Of a DNA stretch of 33,560 nucleotides, positions 25,201 through 33,093 are shown one piece after another. Position 1 is the first letter of the stretch; every line of letters starts with the position of its first letter. Location of the stretch: contig CAJVZD010000053.1 in NCBI GenBank assembly GCA_913019905.1, positions 1 through 33,560 on the forward strand, read 5' to 3'. This DNA comes from an uncultured Cellvibrionales bacterium. Its GTDB lineage: Bacteria > Pseudomonadota > Gammaproteobacteria > Pseudomonadales > Dasaniaceae. The notes beneath the pieces are model-generated. The model made no database searches, had not been told where the DNA came from, and saw only the letters and a program-made list of their open reading frames with translations. The position numbers were made by a program, and so were the translations under genes.

Positions 25201-26514
25201 ATGTCGACCAAGTCAACGAGAATGAAAACATTTGCCAGGTCAGTCAGCCAGCGAGCGTTCGGCCAACACTTGGCTAGAGTCACAGCTTGCTTAATCTTAT
25301 TATCGCTCATCAGCGGCTGCCAACTTGTCGATATGGCGAAGTTTAGCTACGTCAACGCTCAATCGAAGCACGAGTGGACCAACACAATACAGTCGACTCA
25401 AGTACCCTTTAAGCTGATAAACAACCACATTATTGTGCCCGTTAGTATCAACGACAGCGAACAACTCAATTTCGTATTAGACAGCGGGGCTGGGGCGACA
25501 GTCATTACCGAGAGTCACCGCAGCAGGGTTCTGGACTTAAAAAAGGGCAATGAAATATCGATCTCGGGTGCGGGGGCAGGATTCGAATCTGTCGCTAACA
25601 TTGTTGAAGATCTTAAAATTTCAGTTGGATCGGTTAACCTGCTGGGCCAATCCGTCATCAATATACCACTGAGCGCGATGCCTTTTTTTAACGAACTAGA
25701 AGAAGCCTATTTTGACGGTATTATTGGTTATGATTTTTTTCGACGTTTTATCGTAGAGATTAATTACGACACTATGACCGTCATATTTTCAGAAAAAGAC
25801 CAACACGAAATCGAAATATACGAAGCATCGAAGAACTGGCAACAGTTGCCGCTGGAAATATCCGGTAGCATGCCATATCTGAATGCGAGCGTAGGTCTTG
25901 ATACGAAAAGTAGTATTGCGGTGAAACTGTTGGTAGATACAGGATCAACGGGATCTTTCTCCTTAATTCCCGACACCCACCCAGGGCTGAAAGAACCTGA
26001 CAAATACTACACAAGAACAGCACAGGGACTTACCGGTGATATCGACAGCCACGTTTCAAGCTTCAGCTTTCTCGGTCTGGGACAGTTCCAGTTGGAAGAA
26101 GTGATCGGCAGCTATTCAATGTCTGGGGAAGAGAGTGAAAATGATAATCACGGATTACTGGGCAACCAGGCCATGAACCGCTTTAATCTCATTTTTGACT
26201 ACCAGAATAATCGCTTATTTTTACAACCGAACCACCGCTTCGGCATACCTATTTCGCCCGACAAAAGTGGTTTACGGATTATGCCTCACGCCCGCGGTGG
26301 CATCGTTAAAGGCATTGCCGACGGCACAGCGGCAGCCTCTCTTAATTTGAATGTGGGTGACATTGTGACCCGCTTCGACGGCGAAGCTGTCACTGAACAA
26401 ACGATCAGTCAGTTACAGCGCCGTCTGGCGTCAACACAAAATACCGTACGCTTGTGTTGGTTGAAAAATGACACCGAGCACTGCGAAGGGCTTGAACTGT
26501 CGTCGAGATTTTGA
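25201..26514 (+). CDS. Lipoprotein with two aspartyl-protease half-sites and a PDZ domain
   Basis: This 437-residue envelope protein has a long basic n-region, a hydrophobic core and lipobox LISGC (Cys40). Two retropepsin-like modules follow: the first has FVLDSGAGATVI (Asp94) with IIGYDFF, the second LLVDTGSTGSFSL (Asp246) with GLLGNQAMNRFNLIFDY. The C-terminus is a PDZ domain (about 350-425: GGIVKGIADGTAAASLNLNVGDIVTRFDGEAV). Having both active-site Asp residues on one chain resembles eukaryotic pepsins, whereas single-domain bacterial relatives dimerise. The ATG at 25201 is chosen over the in-frame ATG at 25162 because GGGGATATC lies just upstream and it yields a proper lipoprotein signal. 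Divergent from the DUF2975/HTH pair, with two inverted repeats between. Confidence 0.83.
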   Translation: MSTKSTRMKTFARSVSQRAFGQHLARVTACLILLSLISGCQLVDMAKFSYVNAQSKHEWTNTIQSTQVPFKLINNHIIVPVSINDSEQLNFVLDSGAGATVITESHRSRVLDLKKGNEISISGAGAGFESVANIVEDLKISVGSVNLLGQSVINIPLSAMPFFNELEEAYFDGIIGYDFFRRFIVEINYDTMTVIFSEKDQHEIEIYEASKNWQQLPLEISGSMPYLNASVGLDTKSSIAVKLLVDTGSTGSFSLIPDTHPGLKEPDKYYTRTAQGLTGDIDSHVSSFSFLGLGQFQLEEVIGSYSMSGEESENDNHGLLGNQAMNRFNLIFDYQNNRLFLQPNHRFGIPISPDKSGLRIMPHARGGIVKGIADGTAAASLNLNVGDIVTRFDGEAVTEQTISQLQRRLASTQNTVRLCWLKNDTEHCEGLELSSRF

Positions 26515-26589
26515 TCGACGGCTATTTTCAATACAGGAGGCATCATAATCCTTCATATACGAATGAGCCAAAAATTGCTGAAAATACGG

Positions 26590-26665
26590 ACTAGTCAGCA
26601 CCCGTCCAAAATATCGATCTAAAGCTCGTGTTTCTTTTGTAAGTAGGGTTTGGATGGGTACTAGT
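26590..26665. repeat. Inverted-repeat-bounded small element (left)
   Basis: A short segment is bounded by ACTAGTCAGCACCCGTCCA (26590-26608) and the inverted copy TGGATGGGTACTAGT (26651-26665). It shares its end sequence with the larger element to its right, overlapping it by 6 nt, so it may be a degenerate or truncated sister copy. Confidence 0.55.
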
Positions 26666-26828
26666 TAGTGCCCATCCAGAAATGGGTGTTTTCAACGATG
26701 TCATTGCGAGCGAACGGTTCGACGTCTCGACGCGGCAATCTCCCGCAGCCCGCGCCAATGCTGGATGAGATTGCCGCGCTAACGCTCGCAATGACTGAGC
26801 TTGTTAGTTTATGGATAGGCACTAGTTA
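26660..26828. mobile_element. MITE-like element with an internal REP-type palindrome
   Basis: Terminal repeats ACTAGTTAGTGCCCATCCA (26660-26678) and, inverted, TGGATAGGCACTAGTTA (26812-26828) bound a 169-bp non-coding element. Inside is a long imperfect palindrome: GTCATTGCGAGCG (26700-26712) pairs with CGCTCGCAATGAC (26783-26795), and CGCGGCAATCTC (26731-26742) pairs with GAGATTGCCGCG (26767-26778). The TCATTGCGAGCG...GCAATCTC pattern is a widespread type of bacterial intergenic repeat. It has no transposase and would need one in trans. Confidence 0.7.
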
Positions 26829-26995
26829 ATAAGTCACCAAAACGGTCGAACAAATCATAACGAGTGAGTACGACCGTGTTTTAGAAATTTTCCTCACTAA
26901 GGCCACTTCTATTGTGATGGTTTTGCACAAGATTCGAAATAAACACTTTAATTAGTCGCTCATGATTTCTGGCGAGTTGATCCGAGCGTTAAAAT

Positions 26996-27883
26996 CTAAC
27001 GAGCTTGAGAAACATCATCAATCGCACAGGTATCACACAGATGAACCACCGCATTAATTAAAAGGGTGCGAAATCGATCGTCGCGGTACGCTTCGTCGGT
27101 ATGTCCTAAACCCGTAATAAATACGTCCCCGCCTTTTGGCATTGTTTTAATCCATGTCACACAGTGAAAACCCTCTTCTCCTCCGGTATAAGTCGTTTCG
27201 TCTACCTCCAGTAGACAAGTGACCAAGGGGTCGTCGGTCGGGTGGCCGAGTTGGTTATACCATTCGTCATTGAAAGATTCTGACGCCTGTAAAGCGCTGG
27301 TTAGTTCGTGCTTAATCACTTTCTTTACCGTTGCCGTTTGGGTGGCGGGATGGCCATCAAAAAACGCGCCTGAAATCAAATCGCTGAAATAAGGCCAGAT
27401 AGAATGAGTATTCATCCCATTGGGTAATCCCTGATTATTGAAAACCTGTGTCGTAGTGTCCACTGGATACTCTGCATCTAATACGGAATGGACTCCAAGA
27501 AAATTTCCACCGCCCGCCATCCAACGTTCAAATTTATTTTCAAGCGCAGGAGTATCAAAAATATCACCCACACAGTTATTGCAAACAAAAATGTCGTAAT
27601 TGTCGAGGGAGCTCATAACGAAATTCCGGTCCTCTGAATGAGTAACATCCCAACCTTGTTCTGACGCCATTTCATTCCACATGGCAATGGCGGCAGTAAT
27701 ACTTTTGTGACGCCATAAAACTCCATTGGGACTACCGCCCCATTTATCGGTAGCGGTCCAAACAAGTATGCCGATGCCCTCTTCTCGGTCTTCGCCGGAG
27801 ATGCTACTGACTGGAAAAAGTAAGGCGACCAGCAGCAGCGAAAGAAAAATGGACTCATTAAACAGGTGTACTATTTTTTTCAT
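26996..27883 (-). CDS. Secreted ThuA-like (glutamine amidotransferase-fold) protein
   Basis: This 295-residue exported protein has a signal peptide (MKKIVHLF...VALLFPVSSISG) and a ThuA domain. NYDIFVCNNCVGDIFDTPALENKFERWMAGGGNFLGVHSVLDAEYP (about 95-140) is the core with the GGG-F-G-H signature, and WIKTMPKGGDVFITGLGHTDEAY is the C-terminal conserved block. ThuA proteins were first linked to trehalose use and are common in secreted carbohydrate-related proteins of marine bacteria; catalysis is unproven. The ATG at 27883 is preferred; an identical start region 15 nt upstream (ATG 27898) arises from a tandem duplication, so both may be used. It stands alone. Confidence 0.83.
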   Translation of the reverse strand: MKKIVHLFNESIFLSLLLVALLFPVSSISGEDREEGIGILVWTATDKWGGSPNGVLWRHKSITAAIAMWNEMASEQGWDVTHSEDRNFVMSSLDNYDIFVCNNCVGDIFDTPALENKFERWMAGGGNFLGVHSVLDAEYPVDTTTQVFNNQGLPNGMNTHSIWPYFSDLISGAFFDGHPATQTATVKKVIKHELTSALQASESFNDEWYNQLGHPTDDPLVTCLLEVDETTYTGGEEGFHCVTWIKTMPKGGDVFITGLGHTDEAYRDDRFRTLLINAVVHLCDTCAIDDVSQAR

Positions 27884-27908
27884 TTCTAAATCCTTCATTT
27901 CTAAATCC
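27879..27908 (-). repeat. 15-bp tandem duplication of ribosome site and start codon
   Basis: The unit GGATTTAGAAATGAA (coding strand) is present twice in direct succession, each containing a start codon and the GGA-type sequence that serves the next ATG. The result is two in-phase starts, MKDLE-MKK, for the ThuA gene. Confidence 0.85.
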
Positions 27909-28249
27909 CACTACTCAGCGTTAAAAAAAGATCAAAAAAGAAGAACCGAAGAACTAAAGAACTAAAGAACTAAAGAAACAAGGGACGAGAGAACAATAGA
28001 TCGATCAAAAGTCATCTCGATAACGACTAAAAATCACTATGACTTTGATCTTCGAGACGACAAGACTAGCTCTGTATTACCGATCCTGCCACTCATCAGC
28101 GTCGATAATATGAAACTGTATTCCATCACCACTAATATTCCTTAGTCCCTGGAAGCAACGATCCGCAATCTGCGTGTTTTTCTTTCTATTGACAGAACAA
28201 ATAATTTGCTAGATACTTGACTAATCAACTATCTATCAAGGCTGTAATC
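27909..28249. other. Divergent intergenic region, ThuA / MarR, with an 8-bp repeat
   Basis: An 8-bp unit AGAACTAA occurs three times in a row (27950-27973), flanked by one degenerate copy on each side (whole tract 27942-27981). A quasi-palindrome for MarR binding is at 28213-28232. No gene is seen. Confidence 0.6.
28213..28232. promoter_or_regulatory. Quasi-palindrome upstream of the MarR gene
   Basis: This 20-bp symmetric sequence, ATACTTGACT/AATCAACTAT, has eight of ten base pairs matched about its centre and lies 17 nt before the MarR start. The size and symmetry are typical of MarR operators, so autoregulation is likely. Confidence 0.5.
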
Positions 28250-28678
28250 ATGTCAAAAAAAACATCAAAATTAGATCGACTACTCGATTTAAATTCACTA
28301 CATACCCGTCTAATAAAAGACGTATCACTTCAACTAGGTGAACACGGAATTAGTTTTACGGAATTCGAAATCATGCACTATCTGAAGAACGCGCCAGGGG
28401 AAACATTAACCCGTGTCGACTTAGCCGTCGCGGTTGGTTTGAGCACGTCGGGTTTAACACGGCTGTTAATGCCGATGCAAAAAATCGGTTTAACTGAAAA
28501 AAAAGTCAATCCAGAGGGGGCGAAACTCGGACTAATCAGAATAACCAAAGCAGGGAAGAAAGCGTTTATGAATGCTTGTACAACAGTAGAAAATGCTACG
28601 AATGAATCGACTAAAACGATAAATAATGAGTATATTAACGCTTTTTTTTGTCCTAATAACGGACTGAAAAGAAACTGA
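28250..28678 (+). CDS. MarR-family transcriptional regulator
   Basis: This 142-residue winged-helix regulator has its DNA-binding domain in ISFTEFEIMHYLKNAPGETLTRVDLAVAVGLSTSGLTRLLMPMQKIGLTEKK (about 35-85), with a wing VNPEGAKLGLIRITKAG. The C-terminal dimer helix is short and ends in a Lys/Asn-rich tail after a run of eight T at about 28644, so the last residues may be altered. Start 28250 has AAGG 8 nt upstream and is preferred over 28217. The downstream DUF1330 gene is a probable cotranscribed partner. The ligand is unknown. Confidence 0.88.
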   Translation: MSKKTSKLDRLLDLNSLHTRLIKDVSLQLGEHGISFTEFEIMHYLKNAPGETLTRVDLAVAVGLSTSGLTRLLMPMQKIGLTEKKVNPEGAKLGLIRITKAGKKAFMNACTTVENATNESTKTINNEYINAFFCPNNGLKRN

Positions 28679-28785
28679 ATTAATAGGAAATAAGCGAACA
28701 GCCTCCTAATAAACAGCACTTTAATGAATAGTATCAGAGCGAACAAAAGCCAATTACATAGGCACAGAAAAACTGCGAGGAAATG

Positions 28786-29241
28786 ATGAATAGATATATC
28801 GAACCCACTCCCGATTCGGCCGCAGCTCTCTTCTCGAGAGATACTAAAGGAGAAATCATAATGCTTAATTTGTTGCGGTTCCGAGATATTGCCGACTATT
28901 CAGAGCATCCTGAATTGGCCCCAACAGAAAAAATGTCGGGAAGGGAAGCATTCCAAAAATACATCGATCACACTCTCCCTTTTCTAAGGGAAAGTGGTGG
29001 GAAAATTGAATTTCTCGGCGAAGGTGGACAGTATTTTATCGGACCACAAACTGAGCGCTGGGATTTAGTTATGTTAATCCAACAGCGTTCGTTAGAATCT
29101 TTCCTCGATTTCGCTTCTAACGCGGACTATATGGTAGGGATAGGACATCGAACATCGGCGATAGCTGACTCTCGCCTACTGCCTATCAGCGCTTTTTCTG
29201 ATAATTGCATACTAGAGAGCGGAGGATCATGTCTGACTTGA
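28786..29241 (+). CDS. DUF1330 domain-containing protein
   Basis: This 151-residue cytoplasmic protein of the dimeric alpha-beta barrel superfamily has IIMLNLLRFRDIADYSE (about 24-40), the DUF1330-like mid-part SGREAFQKYIDHTLPFLRESGGKIEFLGEGGQYFIG and WDLVMLIQQRSLESFLDFASNADYMVGIGHRTSAIADSRLLPI near the end. It starts after GAGGAA with two ATGs in tandem; the second (28786) has better spacing. It follows the MarR gene by 107 nt. Members are small proteins of unclear, possibly monooxygenase-like, function. Confidence 0.83.
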   Translation: MNRYIEPTPDSAAALFSRDTKGEIIMLNLLRFRDIADYSEHPELAPTEKMSGREAFQKYIDHTLPFLRESGGKIEFLGEGGQYFIGPQTERWDLVMLIQQRSLESFLDFASNADYMVGIGHRTSAIADSRLLPISAFSDNCILESGGSCLT

Positions 29242-29326
29242 TAAGTGAGCTAATGGTGGAAAACTCTTACTGGACTAACAACTTTTCGTCGCTTTAAATA
29301 CTGAGATAAAACACAACCTTCGTCAC

Positions 29327-29354
29327 TGGTATTTGGTATCTGGTATCTGGTATC
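29327..29354. repeat. 7-bp tandem repeat TGGTATC
   Basis: Four consecutive copies are present: the first as TGGTATT, then three exact TGGTATC. They are intergenic, between the DUF1330 gene and the convergent broken gene at 29505-29885. Confidence 0.85.
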
Positions 29355-29504
29355 TGTTGCGAATAGATGCTCGACTCGGTTTGAACTGCCAAGATCAATA
29401 ATTTCGTCACGACGTAAACACGGCAAGCGATTTCGATACGCTTGTCGTGTTCAATATGTTTTTTAAACATTACAGCATAGAATTATTCCAGAGAAAAATT
29501 CATT

Positions 29505-29885
29505 CTATTTTCCCTCGAACATCTCTCCCTGAAATGTGCGGGACTGGAGGTCAATTGTCCCTTTTGAGTGAAGCTGATCGCCATTCGAATTATCCATATG
29601 CATATTGACAATCCATTGGTTTTTTCCATTCACTTGTTCAAAATCTCCTTCGCCTACGACGAGTGACGTTGTACCATCTTCGAGGAAACTCTGTCCGACC
29701 CAACTACAAGCCCCACTGGTTGCAGCTCCTTCGGCCTTGGTTGATGGAACACGTAAAGTTCCGAACACCGCTCCAAAATCCGTTGCCGTTCCTTCTCAAC
29801 TTACATAGGATGAAATCTCATCGCCTGTTTTTGCGTAGGTAGTGCCGGTGTGTTTAAGCGAAAATTCTCCGATTGAATCTGCCAT
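29505..29885 (-). pseudogene. Small beta-rich protein with an in-frame TGA at codon 30
   Basis: A strong AAGGAG ribosome site precedes the ATG at 29885. The frame reads MADSIGEFSLKHTG...SSYVS, meets TGA at 29796-29798 and continues in the same frame as EGTATDFGAVFGTLRV ... GTIDLQSRTFQGEMFEGK to a stop at 29505 (127 codons in all). The remainder is a clean strand-rich domain, so a recent nonsense mutation fits best; no selenocysteine hairpin is evident right after the TGA, and TGA serves as a normal stop elsewhere in the window. The domain resembles the broken gene at 7817-8175 (EG-A---G-VF, SG-C, GDQ). It may still yield a truncated or re-initiated product from the GTG at 29768. Function unknown. 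Confidence 0.72.
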
Positions 29886-30434
29886 GATAAACTCCTTGTT
29901 TATGATTGTTTTTCGATTTATTCAAACTGCTTAAATTTACACCTAACACAACAGCTTTCAAACACTGCTATTAGGCCAATTTATAGTAAAGGAATTTACC
30001 TTTAGACCGTGCCAAACTATGTTGAAAAACACCGACTATGACACTTCCCAGAGTTAACCCAATCGATAAAGATGACCCATCACCCAGTTTTAACTTAATG
30101 AGGATATTTCAGCTTGTCCTTTGAACAACTATACTTTCGAGAAACTCCAAAGCCAACGATCGCGGACCAACGACGACGGACCCACTATCAGGCACCGACT
30201 ATCACGGTCCAATTGTCACGGCCCCTGCATAATGCTACCCAATCACTAAAAGAGGTGTGTTTTATCGCGTACATTTCTCTGTAAAATCGCCAAGTTATAA
30301 GTCAAAATCCGCAAGGGTAAAACCCATCAAAATCGAATGGCGATAATCGTCCCAGCTTGATAAGCTAGCTTCCAAAATTGTCGAATCTTCAAAAAAATCG
30401 TTCCATACAACAGAATAACAAGAGGTTCACTTTC
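29886..30434. other. Divergent intergenic region upstream of the amidohydrolase gene
   Basis: These 549 nt hold no supported gene. Around 30155-30225 there are loosely repeated GACGGACCC / CACGGTCC / CACGGCCCC strings. The promoter of the amidohydrolase gene is expected in the last 150 nt, but I cannot place it confidently. Confidence 0.4.
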
Positions 30435-32132
30435 ATGTGGAATATCCAAAAGTTCGTTTCGCTCCTTTTTTTTGGACTGCTAGTCGAGACAGCTATGAGC
30501 GAAACAGTCCAGACCAGTCCCGATATCGAGGCGGCAGACATGCTCTTATGGGGAGGCACTATTCACACAGGAGAAAATGACCGCACCCCCGCTGAAGCCA
30601 TTGGTGTTAGATCCGGTGTTATCGTCTTTGTCGGATCCAGAGTCGAGGCGCAACACTATTTGGGGCAAAAAACAAAAGTTGTATCGTTAGGTGGTTCCAC
30701 GTTATTTCCGGGTTTTGTCGATGCTCACTCTCATTTGTCTGGTATCGGCCTCCGCGAAATGACCCTAAATCTGGAAGGTTTAACTTCCCTAAAAGCCTTA
30801 CAAAAATCGCTGCAATCATGGACCAATCAGCACCCGACAGAAGAAATAATCTTGGGTCGTGGCTGGATCGAAACTCATTGGCCAGAGAACCGATTTCCGA
30901 CCCGATGGGATATTGACAAAATTGTTGGTGACAAACCGGTTCTTTTGACTCGTGCCGACGGACATGCGCTTGTTGCAAATTCCGCGGCCTTAATAGCTGC
31001 CGGTATTTCTGCGTCGACCCCGGTTCCCTTCGGTGGAGATATTCTTAAAGATAATCACGGTGAGCCTACGGGTATGTTAATCGACGCCGCCATGTCACTG
31101 GTTCGCGGTTTAGTCCCTGCGGTCACGGCCGATACTGTGGCTGCTCAGTTAATAAAAGGTGGTGAAGTCTACGCCTCCTACGGCTGGACAGGTACTCACA
31201 ATATGTCCGTCCCGTGGGCGATCATACCAACGATGGAACAATTATCCGATTCGGGTGCCCTTAAAATCAAAGTCTACAATTCGATCAATGCCTCTGATGC
31301 TGAGAGGATTTTCGAAACGGGCGTTCGACACAGTAAAAACAATCGCATTACAACTCGCGCGATTAAAATGTATATAGACGGGGCCCTCGGTTCCCGTGGA
31401 GCAGCGCTGCTCGAACCTTATTCCGATGCAAAGACGTCTGGCCTGTTATTGATGAAAGCCAATGATACGCTTCCTGTTTTGCGCAAGGCGCTTAAGAAGG
31501 GAATACAAATCAATACGCATGCAATCGGCGATCGCGGCAATCGCTTAGTTTTAGACTGGTATGAAAAAACCTTTGCCGAAACTCCAAGCGCTGAACGCAA
31601 AGTCGCAGATCCCCGCTGGCGGATCGAGCACGCTCAAATCATCAACCCCTCGGACATCGAACGCTTTAAAAAACTCGATGTCATTGCATCAATGCAGCCA
31701 TCACATGCGATTGGAGATCTGCATTTTGCACCCGATCGTCTTAATGACAAACGACTCCACGGCGCTTATGCGTGGAAAACACTGATAGAATCTGGTGTAA
31801 CGGTTGCCGGTGGCTCAGACGCCCCCGTTGAACGTGGAGATCCTCGCATCGAATTTTATGCCGCCGTCGCTCGTGCAGATATGAATGGTTTTCAAGGACC
31901 TAACTGGCACCCGGAAGAAGCAATTAGCCGACAGGACGCGTTGAAGATGTTCACACTTTGGCCCGCAATTGCCTCGTTTCAAGAAACTGATTTAGGCAGT
32001 ATAAAAGTAGGAAAACGGGCAGATTTTACGATATTCGCAAAGGACCTGATGACAATTCCGGCCGCTGAAATCCTCACCACCGACGTCGTAATGACTATTG
32101 TCGATGGTGAAATCGCCTTTGAAAAACCTTAG
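30435..32132 (+). CDS. Secreted YtcJ-like amidohydrolase (amidohydrolase family 3)
   Basis: This 565-residue metal-dependent hydrolase has a signal peptide (MWNIQKFVSLLFFGLLVETAMS). The TIM-barrel begins with FPGFVDAHSHLSG (about 91-103; His98/His100 bind metal). YIDGALGSRGAALLEPY, INTHAIGDRGNRLVLD, WRIEHAQI and AGGSDAPVERGDPRIEF follow in order, each carrying conserved ligands. The end KVGKRADFTIFAKD ... VDGE is the usual beta-sandwich closure. The ATG at 30435 is chosen because it yields a signal peptide and has AGAGG upstream; an earlier in-frame start at 30378 gives a 19-residue lead without a signal. Substrates in this family are N-acyl amides or cyclic amides; the actual one is unknown. 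Confidence 0.9.
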   Translation: MWNIQKFVSLLFFGLLVETAMSETVQTSPDIEAADMLLWGGTIHTGENDRTPAEAIGVRSGVIVFVGSRVEAQHYLGQKTKVVSLGGSTLFPGFVDAHSHLSGIGLREMTLNLEGLTSLKALQKSLQSWTNQHPTEEIILGRGWIETHWPENRFPTRWDIDKIVGDKPVLLTRADGHALVANSAALIAAGISASTPVPFGGDILKDNHGEPTGMLIDAAMSLVRGLVPAVTADTVAAQLIKGGEVYASYGWTGTHNMSVPWAIIPTMEQLSDSGALKIKVYNSINASDAERIFETGVRHSKNNRITTRAIKMYIDGALGSRGAALLEPYSDAKTSGLLLMKANDTLPVLRKALKKGIQINTHAIGDRGNRLVLDWYEKTFAETPSAERKVADPRWRIEHAQIINPSDIERFKKLDVIASMQPSHAIGDLHFAPDRLNDKRLHGAYAWKTLIESGVTVAGGSDAPVERGDPRIEFYAAVARADMNGFQGPNWHPEEAISRQDALKMFTLWPAIASFQETDLGSIKVGKRADFTIFAKDLMTIPAAEILTTDVVMTIVDGEIAFEKP

Positions 32133-32176
32133 ATCGTTCCAAAGATTTGTGCTTAGCCTGCGTGTAAACGTGTCGG

Positions 32177-32256
32177 CACCTGGCTGGCCGCACCTAGCCG
32201 GCCGCACCTAGCCGGCCGCACCTAGCCGGCCGCACCTAGCCGGCCGCACCTAGCTG
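32177..32256. repeat. GC-rich 14-bp tandem repeat at the end of the hydrolase gene
   Basis: The unit CACCTAGCCGGCCG occurs at 32177 (as CACCTGGCTGGCCG), 32191, 32205, 32219 and 32233, with a partial copy at 32247. On the minus strand each unit includes a TAG, and the alpha/beta hydrolase stop (32236-32238) lies in one of them, so the repeat sets the protein's last residues (LGAAG). The palindromic CCGGCCG cores can fold and may serve as a transcription barrier between the two convergent genes. Confidence 0.88.
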
Positions 32257-33093
32257 AAAAAAGTCTCGAATACGAGAAACCAATGGTTTTGTGTCGGCAT
32301 CCATGTGTATGTGGTGAGAGCCATTCAAGGTAATGTAGTTAAGCTGTTCAAATGTTTCGTGCAGCCGCTCTATGGTTGGCTTATACCAATCAGATCCGTC
32401 GCTGGCACCCACTACCAGAATTTCACCCTTGAAAGATGCCACCATATGATCAAGCAGTTCATCCGTCAGTGAAAGCGCGTCGGACCAGCGAACTCGGTGG
32501 TCCGAGCGCCAGCTGAATCCACCCGGCACCTCCATGGCGCCCCTCTCTACCAGTGCTTGCGCCGACGCTACTGTTTGGCCCGTTGATTCCGCAACCCTTT
32601 CGGCCATTTCTTCGCGACTGTTGAATATTCGCATCTGGCTTGAAACACGATGTAGATTTTCGTCTATCGACTTGCGTATGTCCTGCAATGCCTGCGCTGG
32701 AGACGTGCTCGCCGCAAATCCATCGATCGCCAACAACCGCTCAACACGATCAGGGTACAGGCCGATAATATGGGTGCTCACTTCTGCTCCCATGGAGTGA
32801 CCCATCAGAGAGAAGTTTTCCCACTTTAACTGATCGGCGACCCCGATAATCTCCTGAATATTAAGCATACCGATGTAGGGTGTATGTCTCGGCCTGTGAT
32901 CGGAGAATCCATGCCCTGCAAAATCGAGTACCAATAAATCCAGTTCCGGGAGTACTGGCGCTATAAAATCAAAAGAGTTCGCATTATCAAGCCACCCATG
33001 CAGCGCAATAACTCGAACACCGCCCTCCTCGCCCCAACGTTTACCCGCAATTTTTCGACCGAGGATTTCAAATTCGACTTCTCTTACTTTCAC
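32236..33093 (-). CDS. Alpha/beta hydrolase
   Basis: This 285-residue cytoplasmic hydrolase has the alpha/beta fold: oxyanion-loop LHGWLDN (31-37), the nucleophile elbow GHSMGAE (Ser100), an acid candidate in VVGASDGSDWY and the base His in the final GSHHIHMDAD. Its start is a GTG at 33093 with AAAAGGACG upstream. The C-terminus runs into a 14-bp tandem repeat that supplies the stop codon, so the last five or so residues may differ from homologues. It is convergent with the amidohydrolase gene. Serine esterase, lipase or C-C hydrolase activity are all possible. Confidence 0.9.
   Translation of the reverse strand: MKVREVEFEILGRKIAGKRWGEEGGVRVIALHGWLDNANSFDFIAPVLPELDLLVLDFAGHGFSDHRPRHTPYIGMLNIQEIIGVADQLKWENFSLMGHSMGAEVSTHIIGLYPDRVERLLAIDGFAASTSPAQALQDIRKSIDENLHRVSSQMRIFNSREEMAERVAESTGQTVASAQALVERGAMEVPGGFSWRSDHRVRWSDALSLTDELLDHMVASFKGEILVVGASDGSDWYKPTIERLHETFEQLNYITLNGSHHIHMDADTKPLVSRIRDFFQLGAAG

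Noticed and set aside
27942..27981. CRISPR-like array from AGAACTAA repeats
   Set aside because: Units are 8 bp with no spacers; a simple microsatellite.
29796..29798. TGA as a selenocysteine codon
   Set aside because: No convincing stem-loop directly downstream and a related gene in the window has an ordinary residue in the matching strand; nonsense mutation is simpler.
32177..32256. CRISPR or integron attC-like array
   Set aside because: Uninterrupted 14-bp tandem units without spacers, cas or integrase genes.
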